Part shown: positions 27,425-34,908 of the stretch, one piece after another | How the letters are laid out: every line of letters starts with the position of its first letter | Position numbering within the stretch: position 1 is the stretch's first letter | From: Actinomycetes bacterium | Lineage (GTDB): Bacteria > Actinomycetota > Actinomycetes > JAJZTN01 | Assembly (NCBI GenBank): GCA_021848885.1 | Contig: JAJZTN010000007.1 | Span: forward strand, 1 to 34,908 | Direction: 5' to 3' | DNA length: 34,908 bases | Made by a program: the position numbers and the translations under genes | Notes under the pieces: model-generated | Database searches by the model: none | Told to the model about the DNA's origin: nothing | What the model saw: the letters and a program-made list of their open reading frames with translations, nothing else

Positions 27425-28426
27425 TCAGATCCTCCCAGGGGGTCGAGGGTGGGCGAACGCCTCCGCGAAGGCGTGCGCGAGTCGGGTGGGGTCGTGCCGG
27501 GTGGCGTCATCGCGGCGGGCGACCTCGCGCACGAGCAGCTCGGCGCCGAGCGCGGCGGCCAGCTCGCCCAGCGAACCCGCGTCGCGGGCCTGACCGGTGT
27601 CGGCGATGACGACGTCGATCCGCAGGGCCGGTGCGTGCTTGGCGAGCACCTGCAGGTGCTGTTCCGGGGAGAACCCCGCGGTCTCCCCGATCTGCGGCAC
27701 CAGGTTGAGCACCACCGCCCGGCGCGCGCTGGTCTCGACCAGTGCGGCGGCCAGGTCGGGGACCAGCAGGTGCGGGATGACCGAGGTGAACCAGGAGCCT
27801 GGCCCCAGCACGACCCAGTCGGCATAGCGCACCGAGGTCAGCGCCTCCGGGCAGGCCGGAGGTTGGTCGGGCACCAGCCGCAGACCGCTCACCCGACCCC
27901 GGGTGGTCGCGATCGCGACCTGGCCGGACACCTGGGTGGTCTCCCCAGGCCGCTTCGGGTCTGCGCCGACGACGCTGGCCTGCAGGTCCAGGGGCACCGA
28001 GCACATCGGCAGCACCCGGCCATGCGCTCGTAGCAGCCGCCCGACCAGGTCCAGCGCCGCGACGGTGTCACCGAGCAGGTCCCACAGCGCGACGATGAGC
28101 AGGTTGCCGACCGAGTGCCCGTGCAGGTCCCCGTCGCCGGAGAAGCGGTGCTGCACCACGTCGCTCCAGGTTCGACCCCACTCGTCGTCCCCGCACAAGG
28201 CGGCCAGAGCCATCCGCAGGTCCCCCGGCGGGAGCACGCCCAGCTCGCGGCGCAGCCTCCCGCTGGAGCCTCCGTCGTCGGCGACCGTCACGACCGCCGT
28301 CAACCGGTCGGTGACCCGGCGCAGCGCACTCAGCGAGGCCGCCAGGCCGTGCCCGCCGCCGAGGGCGACGACGGCCGGGCCGGTGCGCGGGACAGCGGCA
28401 GGGGCGTTGCTGGCCGGGCTGCTCAC
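27425..28426 (-). CDS. YvcK/CofD-like gluconeogenesis factor
   Basis: The 333-residue protein shows the CofD-like fold motifs VVALGGGHGLAASLSALR, VTVADDGGSSGRLRRELG, HSVGNLLIVALWDLLGD and WVVLGPGSWFTSVIPHLLVP. YvcK proteins bind UDP-sugars and influence central metabolism and cell-wall synthesis in Gram-positive bacteria. It has no expected enzymatic motif beyond this fold. The GTG at 28426 overlaps the rapZ stop (GTGA). The first ~17 residues are variable. Neighbours rapZ and whiA form the classic three-gene cluster. Confidence 0.94.
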   Translation of the reverse strand: MSSPASNAPAAVPRTGPAVVALGGGHGLAASLSALRRVTDRLTAVVTVADDGGSSGRLRRELGVLPPGDLRMALAALCGDDEWGRTWSDVVQHRFSGDGDLHGHSVGNLLIVALWDLLGDTVAALDLVGRLLRAHGRVLPMCSVPLDLQASVVGADPKRPGETTQVSGQVAIATTRGRVSGLRLVPDQPPACPEALTSVRYADWVVLGPGSWFTSVIPHLLVPDLAAALVETSARRAVVLNLVPQIGETAGFSPEQHLQVLAKHAPALRIDVVIADTGQARDAGSLGELAAALGAELLVREVARRDDATRHDPTRLAHAFAEAFAHPRPPGRI

Positions 28427-29316
28427 TCGCGCCCCAGGTCGCGGTGCACGACCACCACGTCCACCTCGTCGGCCATGAGGGCCTCGGCAACCGCCTCCGC
28501 CATGGCCACGGAGCGGTGCTTGCCACCAGTGCAACCCAGCGCGATGGTCGCGTAGCGCTTGCCCTCCCGCCGGTAGCCGTCGGTGACCACCTGGAGCAGC
28601 TCGTGGTAGAGCCCGAGGAACCGAGCCGAGCCGGGCTGGGAGAGCACGTAGTGGCGCACCGCCGGGTCCATCCCCGTCTGTGGACGCAGCTCCGGCACCC
28701 AGTGCGGGTTGGGCAGGAAGCGCATGTCGGCGACCAGGTCGGCGTCGACCGGCAGACCGTACTTGAACCCGAAGGACATCACCGTCACCCGCAGCCTGGG
28801 CTCCGGCTCGGCGTGGAAGGCGTTGACCATCTTCTCGGCCAGCTGGTGCACGTTGAGGTCGCTCGTCTCGATGACGATGTCGGCCTCCCCGCGCAGGTCG
28901 CGCAGCATCTCCCGCTCCCGGGTTATCCCGTCGATCACGCGACCCTCGCCCTGCAACGGGTGTGGTCGGCGCACCGCCTCGAATCGGCGCACCAGCACCT
29001 CGTCGCTGGCCTCCAGGAAGAGGATCTGGGGCTCGTCGCCGTCTCGGGCGAGATCCTCCAGCGCGTCGGTCAGCTCGGTGAAGAACGAGCCGCTACGTAC
29101 GTCGACCACCGCTGCGATGCGTGGCACGGCACCCTGGGTCCGGCCACCGAGATCGGCCAGCCGGGGAAGCAGCTCCGGCGGCAAGTTGTCTACGACGTAC
29201 CAGCCAAGGTCCTCCAGGACGTTAGCCGCTGTGGTGCGCCCGGCCCCGGACATGCCGGTCACGATGAGCAGCTCGGGTGCGTGCGAGGCCGGCGCCCGGC
29301 GAGCGGGACTGGTCAC
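28423..29316 (-). CDS. rapZ: RapZ/YvcJ-family nucleotide-binding protein
   Basis: The 297-residue protein has a P-loop GMSGAGRTT (21-29) with arginine where the standard Walker A has lysine. Further motifs are [44 protein letters not shown], and the C-terminal domain [18 protein letters not shown]. RapZ binds RNA in E. coli to control GlmS; Gram-positive homologues bind nucleotides. GTG at 29316 overlaps the uvrC stop by 4 nt. Confidence 0.94.
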   Translation of the reverse strand: MTSPARRAPASHAPELLIVTGMSGAGRTTAANVLEDLGWYVVDNLPPELLPRLADLGGRTQGAVPRIAAVVDVRSGSFFTELTDALEDLARDGDEPQILFLEASDEVLVRRFEAVRRPHPLQGEGRVIDGITREREMLRDLRGEADIVIETSDLNVHQLAEKMVNAFHAEPEPRLRVTVMSFGFKYGLPVDADLVADMRFLPNPHWVPELRPQTGMDPAVRHYVLSQPGSARFLGLYHELLQVVTDGYRREGKRYATIALGCTGGKHRSVAMAEAVAEALMADEVDVVVVHRDLGRE

Positions 29317-31325
29317 GAGGACTCCGTGCGGTCGGGTTCGGATGACGTTACGCCACCGTCTGGCCCGCACGGCGCCTCGGCGAGGATCTCACCGGTACCG
29401 AGGTCGACCGCGGGGGTCTCGCAGGTGTCAGCTCGCAGCACCGCCGCGATGCGGCCGGCCATCGTCGGGCCGACCCCGGGCACCTCGGCGAGCTCGTCCA
29501 GGCTGGCCTGTCGGGCCCGACTGATGGAGCCGAAGTGCCTGCGCAGGGCTGCCTGGCGAGCCGGTCCCAGCCCTGGCACATCCTCTAGCGTGCTGCGGGT
29601 CGCCGCCCTGCCGCGGCGTTGCCGGTGGTAGGTGATGGCGAACCTGTGCGCCTCGTCGCGGACCCGCTGAAGCAGGTAGAGCCCCTCGCTCGTCCGGGGC
29701 AGCACGACCGGATGCTCCTGCCCGGCCAGCCAGAGCTCCTCCAGCCGCTTGGCCAGGCCGACCACCGCGACGCCGGTGACACCGAGGTCGCGCAGGGCGG
29801 CGCTGGCCGCACCGACCTGCGGGCGACCGCCGTCAACCACGACGAGGCCGGGCGGGTAGGCGAAACGGCCCCGGCTGCCGCCACCCCGGCCGGGCTCCGC
29901 CGGGGTCTGGTCTGGGGCAGGCTCGCCCGTCTGCCGGCGGAACCGGCGCGAGAGCACCTCCCGCATCGCCGCGGTGTCGTCATGGCCGAAGTCGCCACGG
30001 ACCTGGAACCTGCGGTAGTCCGCCCGGCGCGCAAGGCCGTCCTCGAACACCACCATCGAGGCCACCACGTGCTCGCCCTGCAGGTGGGAGATGTCGAAGC
30101 ACTCGATCCGCAGCGGCGCCTCGGGCAGCCCGAGAGCGTCCTGGATCTGCGCCAGCGCCGCGCTGCGGCTGCTCAGGTCCCCGCTGCGGCGGGCCTTGTG
30201 CAGGGTCAGGGACTGCTCGGCGTTCCTGGTCACTGTTTGCAGCAGCGACCTCTTGTCGCCGCGCTGCGGGACCCGCACGCTGACGCGGGATCCGCGCAGT
30301 CCGGACAACCAGGCCTGCACGGCCTGAAGGTCGGCCGGGGGCTGGGGCAGCAGAACCTGCCGGGGCACCGAGTCCGACCAGCTGCCGTCCCGGTCGCCGT
30401 AGAGCTGCTGGAGGAAGCGCTCGAGCAGCTCAGGCGTGCTGACCTCCTCCACCTTCTCGACCACCCAGCCACGTTGCCCACGGACCCGCCCGTCACGGAC
30501 GTGGAAGACCTGCACGGCGGCCTCCAACACGTCCTCGGCCAGGCCCACGACGTCGGCGTCGGTGCCGTCGCCGAGAACGACCGCGTTGCGCTCGATGGCC
30601 CGCTCGAGCGCTTTGATGTCGTCGCGGAGCCGGGCCGCGCGCTCGAAGTCCAGCGCGGCGGCGGCCTGGCGCATCGACCGCTCGAGCCGGCGCAGGTAGG
30701 TGCCGGTCTGCCCGGCCATGAAGTCGCAGAAGTCCTCGACGATGCCACGGTGCTCCTGCGCCGACACCCTTCCGACGCAGGGTGCGGAGCACTTCCCGAT
30801 GTCACCGAGCAGGCAGGGCCGGCCGGAGCGGGCGGCCCTGCGGAACACCCCGGTCGAGCAGGTGCGGGCCGGGAACACCCGCAGCAGCAGATCCAGGGTG
30901 TCCCGGATCGCCCAGGCGTGCGCGTAGGGACCGAAGTAGCGGGTGCCCTTGCGCTTGGCCCCGCGCATGACCTGCAGCCGCGGGAACTCCTCCGCGAGAG
31001 TCACGGCGAGGAACGGGTAGCTCTTGTCGTCGCGGTAGCGCACGTTGAACCGGGGCTCGAACTCCTTGATCCAGGAGTACTCCAGCTGCAGGGCCTCGAC
31101 CTCAGTGGCCACCACCGTCCAGTCGAGGGAGGCGGCGGTGGTCAGCATCGTCTGGGTGCGCGGGTGCAGCCCGGCCAGGTCGGCGAAGTACGACGAGAGC
31201 CGCTGGCGCAGGCTCTTGGCCTTGCCGACGTAGATGACCCGTCCGTGCTCGTCGCGGAACCGGTACACCCCCGGTGTGTCGGGGATCGTGCCGGGCGCTG
31301 GACGGTAGGTGGACGGGTCGGGCAC
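29313..31325 (-). CDS. uvrC: Excinuclease ABC subunit UvrC
   Basis: The 670-residue dual-incision nuclease of excision repair has a GIY-YIG domain (PGVYRF...[14 protein letters not shown], 18-43), a UVR motif ([20 protein letters not shown]), an RNase H-like domain ([27 protein letters not shown]) and C-terminal helix-hairpin-helix repeats ([27 protein letters not shown]). C156, C171, C179 and C183 match the cysteine set reported to hold an Fe-S cluster in UvrC. The start is GTG at 31325 with TAGGGT exactly 6 nt upstream, so it is probably leaderless. The last ~40 residues are an unconserved tail. Confidence 0.96.
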   Translation of the reverse strand: MPDPSTYRPAPGTIPDTPGVYRFRDEHGRVIYVGKAKSLRQRLSSYFADLAGLHPRTQTMLTTAASLDWTVVATEVEALQLEYSWIKEFEPRFNVRYRDDKSYPFLAVTLAEEFPRLQVMRGAKRKGTRYFGPYAHAWAIRDTLDLLLRVFPARTCSTGVFRRAARSGRPCLLGDIGKCSAPCVGRVSAQEHRGIVEDFCDFMAGQTGTYLRRLERSMRQAAAALDFERAARLRDDIKALERAIERNAVVLGDGTDADVVGLAEDVLEAAVQVFHVRDGRVRGQRGWVVEKVEEVSTPELLERFLQQLYGDRDGSWSDSVPRQVLLPQPPADLQAVQAWLSGLRGSRVSVRVPQRGDKRSLLQTVTRNAEQSLTLHKARRSGDLSSRSAALAQIQDALGLPEAPLRIECFDISHLQGEHVVASMVVFEDGLARRADYRRFQVRGDFGHDDTAAMREVLSRRFRRQTGEPAPDQTPAEPGRGGGSRGRFAYPPGLVVVDGGRPQVGAASAALRDLGVTGVAVVGLAKRLEELWLAGQEHPVVLPRTSEGLYLLQRVRDEAHRFAITYHRQRRGRAATRSTLEDVPGLGPARQAALRRHFGSISRARQASLDELAEVPGVGPTMAGRIAAVLRADTCETPAVDLGTGEILAEAPCGPDGGVTSSEPDRTESS

Positions 31326-31331
31326 GTCGAC

Positions 31332-31337
31332 ACCCTA
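31332..31337 (-). promoter_or_regulatory. -10 hexamer TAGGGT, leaderless start of uvrC
   Basis: TAGGGT (minus strand) is followed by GTCGAC and then the GTG start of uvrC. It lies in the 36-bp gap after uvrA. There is no ribosome binding site, which supports a leaderless message for the uvrC-rapZ-yvcK-whiA operon. Confidence 0.6.
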
Positions 31338-31361
31338 CGTGCGGGTGGCGACCGGGACGGG

Positions 31362-34283
31362 TCAGCGGGCCCGACCGGTTGCCCGACCCGCTGCCCGACC
31401 CGCTGCCCGACCGGTTGCCCGACCCGCTGCTGTCACGGCGGTGTGGTCGAGGACATGGCGCAGGAACTGGCCGGTGTAGCTGCCCTTGTGCGCTGCGACG
31501 GACTCCGGTGTGCCCTCGGCGACCACCCGCCCGCCTCCTGAGCCACCCTCCGGGCCGAGGTCGATGACCCAGTCCGCCGTCTTGATCACGTCGAGGTTGT
31601 GCTCGATGACGATGACGGTGTTGCCCTTGTCCACCAGGCCGTTGAGCACCGCGAGCAGCTTGGAGATGTCCTCGAAGTGCAGCCCGGTCGTGGGCTCGTC
31701 GAGCACGTAGACGGTGCGACCGGTCGAGCGGCGCTGCAGCTCGGAGGCCAGCTTGACCCTCTGCGCCTCACCGCCGGAGAGCGTCGGGGCGGGCTGGCCG
31801 AGCCGCACATAGCCGAGCCCGACATCGTGCAGCGTGGACAGGTGCCGGGCGATGCCGGGCACCGCCGCGAAGAACTCCGAGGCCTGCTCGATCGGCATGT
31901 CGAGGACCTCGGCGATCGTGCGTCCCTTGTAGTGCACCTCGAGGGTCTCGCGGTTGTACCGGGCGCCGTGGCAGAGCTCGCAGGGGACGTAGACGTCGGG
32001 CAGGAAGTTCATCTCGATCTTGATGGTGCCGTCACCCGAGCATGACTCGCAGCGGCCCCCCTTGACGTTGAAGGAGAACCGGCCGGGCCGGTAGCCGCGC
32101 ACCTTGGCCTCTGTGGTCTCGGCGAAGAGCCGCCGGACGTGGTCGAAGACCCCGGTGTAGGTGGCCGGGTTGGAGCGCGGGGTGCGTCCGATCGGGCTCT
32201 GGTCGACGTGCACGACCTTGTCCAGGGCCTCCAGGCCGCTCACCGTACGGTGGCGGCCGGGAACCTGGCGGGCCCCGTTGAGCCGGTTGGCCAGCGCCTT
32301 GTACACGATGTCGTTGACCAAGGTCGACTTGCCCGAGCCGGACACCCCGGTGACCGCGACGAAACAGCCCACGGGGAAGGACACGTCGATCCCGGCGAGG
32401 TTGTGCTCGCTGGCGCCGAGCACGCGCAGCTGCCGGTCCGGTTGCGCTGGCCGGCGCACCGCCGGCACCGGGATGGCGGCCCGACCGGACAGGTAGGCCC
32501 CTGTGATCGAGTCGGGGTGGGCCAGCAGCTCGGGCACCGGGCCGGACACGACGATCTGCCCACCGTGCTCACCGGCCCCCGGCCCGATGTCGACGACCCA
32601 GTCGGCCGCGCGGATGGTGTCCTCGTCATGCTCGACGACGATGAGGGTGTTGCCCAGGTCGCGCAGCCGCACGAGCGTCTCGACGAGCCGGTGGTTGTCG
32701 CGCTGGTGCAGCCCGATCGAGGGTTCGTCGAGGACGTAGAGCACCCCGACCAGCCCGGAGCCGATCTGGGTGGCCAGCCGGATCCGCTGCGCCTCACCTC
32801 CCGACAGAGTGCCCGAGGGTCGGTCAAGGCTGAGGTAGTCCAGCCCGACGTCGAGCAGGAAGCCGAGCCGGGCATGGATCTCCTTGACCACGCGCTCAGC
32901 GATGACCCGCTCCCGGTCGCTGAGGGCAACACCACGGAGGAACTCGTCGCACTCCCGGATCGGCAGCCGGGTCACCTCAGCGATGGAGCGCCCGCCGATG
33001 GTGATGGCCAGCACCTCCGGCTTGAGCCGCGCCCCGCCGCAGGTCGGGCACGCCACCTCGCGCATGTACCCCTCGAAGCGCTCCCGGCTCCACTCCGAGT
33101 CGGTCTCGGAGTGCCGGCGGGTCACGAAGGGGATGGCGCCCTCGAAACCGGTGAAGTAGGTCCGCTCCCGCCCGAAGCGGTTCCGGTAGCGGACGTGCAC
33201 CTGGTAGTCCAGCCCGTGCAGCACCGCGTCACGGGCGCGCTTCGGCAGCTCCCGCCACGGGGTGTCCAGGGAGAACTTCAGGTCGTCGGCCACGGCCTGC
33301 AGCAGCCGCAGGAAGTAGTCCGCCGACTGGCCCCCGCCCCACGGTGCCACCGCTCCGGCACGCAGCGACAGCTCGTCGTTGGGGACCAGCAGGTCCGGGT
33401 CGACCTCCAGGCGGGTGCCCAGCCCGGTGCACTCAGGGCAGGCGCCGTACGGGGAATTGAAGGAGAACGAGCGCGGCTCGACCTCCTCCAGCGACAGCGG
33501 GTGCTCGTTGGGGCAGGCCAGGTGCTCGGAGAAGCGCCGGGACCTCGTCGGGGCGTCCTCGGCCTGGTCCACCAGGTCGATGACCACCAGCCCACCGGCC
33601 AGGCCCAGGGCGGTCTCCACCGAGTCGGTCAGCCGCTGCTTGGCGCTGGGCTTGACGACGAGACGGTCCACGACCGCCTCGATGGTGTGCTTCTCCTGCT
33701 TCTTCAGCTTCGGCGGCTCGGCCAGCGAGACGGTGTCACCGTCCACCCGCACCCGGGAGAAGCCCTTGCTCTGCAGCTCGGAGAAGAGCTCGGCGTACTC
33801 CCCTTTGCGGCCGCGCACGATGGGGGCGAGGACCTGGAACCGGGTCCCCTCGGGCATCGCCAGCACCTGGTCGACGATCTGCTGCGGGGTCTGCCGGCTG
33901 ACGGGCTCGCCACAGCTCGGGCAGTGCGGCCGGCCGACGCGGGCGAAGAGCAGCCGCAGGTAGTCATAGACCTCGGTGATCGTCCCCACGGTGGAGCGCG
34001 GGTTGCGCGATGTCGACTTCTGGTCGATCGAGACCGCCGGGGACAGGCCCTCGATGAAGTCGACGTCGGGCTTGTCCATCTGCCCCAGGAACTGCCGGGC
34101 GTAGGCGGACAGCGACTCGACGTAGCGCCGTTGGCCCTCGGCGAAGATCGTGTCGAAGGCGAGCGAGGACTTGCCCGACCCGGACAGGCCGGTGAAGACG
34201 ATGAGCGCGTCGCGCGGCAGGTCAAGCGAGACGTCCTTGAGGTTGTGCTCGCGGGCGCCACGCACGATGAGGCGGTCGGCCAC
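31362..34283 (-). CDS. uvrA: Excinuclease ABC subunit UvrA
   Basis: The 973-residue damage-recognition ATPase has two ABC modules. Walker A motifs are [12 protein letters not shown] and [13 protein letters not shown]; signatures are [17 protein letters not shown] and [17 protein letters not shown]. The first zinc module reads CPNEHP...CPECTG, a Cys-His-Cys-Cys form; the second (CESCSG...CELCHG) is all cysteine. The C-terminus departs from the family: after VLDHTAV it ends in an Ala/Gly/Arg/Thr repeat tail ([20 protein letters not shown]) encoded by five 12-bp repeats. The start is GTG at 34283 with GAGAGG upstream. Confidence 0.97.
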   Translation of the reverse strand: MADRLIVRGAREHNLKDVSLDLPRDALIVFTGLSGSGKSSLAFDTIFAEGQRRYVESLSAYARQFLGQMDKPDVDFIEGLSPAVSIDQKSTSRNPRSTVGTITEVYDYLRLLFARVGRPHCPSCGEPVSRQTPQQIVDQVLAMPEGTRFQVLAPIVRGRKGEYAELFSELQSKGFSRVRVDGDTVSLAEPPKLKKQEKHTIEAVVDRLVVKPSAKQRLTDSVETALGLAGGLVVIDLVDQAEDAPTRSRRFSEHLACPNEHPLSLEEVEPRSFSFNSPYGACPECTGLGTRLEVDPDLLVPNDELSLRAGAVAPWGGGQSADYFLRLLQAVADDLKFSLDTPWRELPKRARDAVLHGLDYQVHVRYRNRFGRERTYFTGFEGAIPFVTRRHSETDSEWSRERFEGYMREVACPTCGGARLKPEVLAITIGGRSIAEVTRLPIRECDEFLRGVALSDRERVIAERVVKEIHARLGFLLDVGLDYLSLDRPSGTLSGGEAQRIRLATQIGSGLVGVLYVLDEPSIGLHQRDNHRLVETLVRLRDLGNTLIVVEHDEDTIRAADWVVDIGPGAGEHGGQIVVSGPVPELLAHPDSITGAYLSGRAAIPVPAVRRPAQPDRQLRVLGASEHNLAGIDVSFPVGCFVAVTGVSGSGKSTLVNDIVYKALANRLNGARQVPGRHRTVSGLEALDKVVHVDQSPIGRTPRSNPATYTGVFDHVRRLFAETTEAKVRGYRPGRFSFNVKGGRCESCSGDGTIKIEMNFLPDVYVPCELCHGARYNRETLEVHYKGRTIAEVLDMPIEQASEFFAAVPGIARHLSTLHDVGLGYVRLGQPAPTLSGGEAQRVKLASELQRRSTGRTVYVLDEPTTGLHFEDISKLLAVLNGLVDKGNTVIVIEHNLDVIKTADWVIDLGPEGGSGGGRVVAEGTPESVAAHKGSYTGQFLRHVLDHTAVTAAGRATGRAAGRAAGRATGRAR
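31371..31430. repeat. Five 12-bp tandem repeats encoding the UvrA C-terminal tail
   Basis: CCGACCCGCTGC (three copies) and the variant CCGACCGGTTGC (two copies) lie head to tail at 31371-31430, in frame. They encode a repeating Ala/Thr-Gly-Arg-Ala tail. Copy-number change would alter tail length by four residues without frameshift. Confidence 0.95.
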
Positions 34284-34319
34284 GGGGTCCCTCTCGGGTC
34301 GTGCAGCGGGGGCTCGACC

Positions 34320-34325
34320 ATGCTA
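34320..34325 (-). promoter_or_regulatory. Candidate -10 (TAGCAT) for uvrA
   Basis: TAGCAT on the minus strand lies 36 nt before the uvrA GTG, giving a leader of about 30 nt with a ribosome binding site. No SOS-box palindrome is seen nearby. Confidence 0.45.
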
Positions 34326-34368
34326 GGTGGCCCGGCCGACATGCTCAGCCCGAGGCCGCGCGCCTGGG

Positions 34369-34374
34369 TAGGGT
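34369..34374 (+). promoter_or_regulatory. Candidate -10 (TAGGGT) for the MDMPI-family gene
   Basis: TAGGGT lies 30 nt before ATG 34405, which has GGAGGG at a normal distance. It is divergent from the uvrA promoter 44 bp away. Confidence 0.45.
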
Positions 34375-34404
34375 CACGCACGGGCGCAGACAACGGAGGG
34401 TGCC

Positions 34405-34908
34405 ATGACCGCTTTCGCCGACGACCCGGCGCTGGCTGAGGTCACCGCGTCCACCGATCGGATGCTGAGCACGCTGCGCGGGCTCAGCGACGAGGAGGCC
34501 GGGCACGCCTCCCGCTGCCCCGGGTGGACGCGCGGGCACGTGGCGACCCATGTGGCGCGCAACGCCGACGCGCTGGTCAACCTGCTCAGCTGGGCTGCGA
34601 CCGGGGTGCCCACGCCGATGTATCCCAGCCCCGAGGCGCGCAACGCCGCCATCGAGGCGGGGGCAGCGCGACGCGCCTGCGACCTGGAGGCCGACGTGGA
34701 AGCCTCGGCAGAGCGCTTCCTGGCAGCCTGCGCCGAGCTGCCCGAGACGGCGCTGGAGGCCACCGTGCGGACCGGCGGCGGGCGCGAGCTGCGGGCCCGC
34801 GAGATCCCGTGGCTGCGGCTGCGCGAGGTGGAGATCCACCACGTGGACCTCGACGCCGGGTACGACTTCTCCGCGACACCGGCCTGGGTGCTCGTTCGGA
34901 TCCTCGAG
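34405..34908 (+). CDS. Maleylpyruvate isomerase-type mycothiol-dependent enzyme (3' end outside window)
   Basis: 168 codons are visible before the right edge; the ORF track omits it because it has no stop. The N-terminal MDMPI_N/DinB-like four-helix domain shows RCPGWTRGHVATHVARNADAL (H49 in the expected metal-ligand position), the following PMYPSPEARNAAIEAGAARR block, and REVEIHHVDLDAGYDF, which supplies the Glu and His ligands. Members use mycothiol with a divalent metal, and many serve unknown detoxification steps, so maleylpyruvate isomerase activity is not implied. ATG at 34405 has GGAGGG 4 nt upstream and a TANNNT hexamer. It is divergent from uvrA. Confidence 0.88.
   Translation, partial: MTAFADDPALAEVTASTDRMLSTLRGLSDEEAGHASRCPGWTRGHVATHVARNADALVNLLSWAATGVPTPMYPSPEARNAAIEAGAARRACDLEADVEASAERFLAACAELPETALEATVRTGGGRELRAREIPWLRLREVEIHHVDLDAGYDFSATPAWVLVRILE

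Noticed and set aside
34284-34404. SOS/LexA box between uvrA and the MDMPI gene
   Set aside because: No TCGAAC-N4-GTTCGA-like palindrome is present.
32139-34439. 766-aa plus-strand ORF, also shadows at 24738-27167 and 29619-31541
   Set aside because: They lie opposite uvrA, pgk/gap/whiA and uvrC, whose family motifs are unambiguous.

Overview
The window is about 72% GC and almost fully coding. It carries chromosomal core genes of an actinomycete. Evidence is RbpA and WhiA (actinobacteria-specific), a mycothiol-dependent-type MDMPI protein, OpcA beside Zwf, a SufR-led suf operon, abundant GTG starts with 4-nt ATGA/GTGA overlaps, and apparently leaderless promoters. The gene order and the style of the proteins suggest Micrococcales, possibly Intrasporangiaceae/Ornithinimicrobiaceae; that placement is inference. 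I saw no prophage, IS element, CRISPR array, tRNA or rRNA.

Layout. (1) 1-7166, minus strand: the iron-sulfur cluster assembly operon sufR-sufB-sufD-Rieske ferredoxin-sufC-sufS-sufU-sufT. A GC-rich hairpin follows it, then the 5' part of an acVLRF1-type peptidyl-tRNA hydrolase gene (ribosome rescue). (2) 7274-9938, plus strand: an ABC-2 exporter pair and ctaA (heme A synthase). (3) 9956-12819: a membrane-anchored protein of unknown function, divergent from an OmpR-type response regulator and histidine kinase. Their 267-bp intergenic region holds a compound inverted repeat, seven 10-bp direct repeats and a leaderless promoter. (4) 12858-13844, minus: ctaB (heme O synthase). (5) 14099-22319, plus: a pentose-phosphate/glucose-6-phosphate operon tkt-tal-pgi-zwf-opcA-pgl. 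(6) 22452-26243, minus: rbpA, secG and the triose-phosphate glycolysis genes tpiA, pgk and gap. (7) 26438-31325, minus: uvrC-rapZ-yvcK-whiA, tightly overlapped. (8) 31362-34283, minus: uvrA, divergent from a truncated MDMPI-family gene at the right edge.

How the genes connect. Suf supplies Fe-S clusters, and SufR probably senses cluster status to control the operon. CtaB and CtaA make heme O and then heme A for cytochrome aa3. The pentose-phosphate block yields NADPH and pentoses and connects to the triose block through glyceraldehyde 3-phosphate. UvrA and UvrC are nucleotide-excision repair proteins, and UvrC carries a candidate Fe-S cysteine set.

The least explained features are non-coding. 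Short tandem arrays sit at four gene boundaries (10-bp, 7/11-bp, 16/34-bp and a coding 12-bp array). A perfect 16-bp inverted repeat lies inside the start of sufD. A compound hairpin lies upstream of the unknown anchored protein. A TANNNT-N6-GTG module recurs at leaderless starts. No wholly new multi-gene system is evident; the two-component system with its divergent anchored protein is the best candidate for uncharacterised biology.
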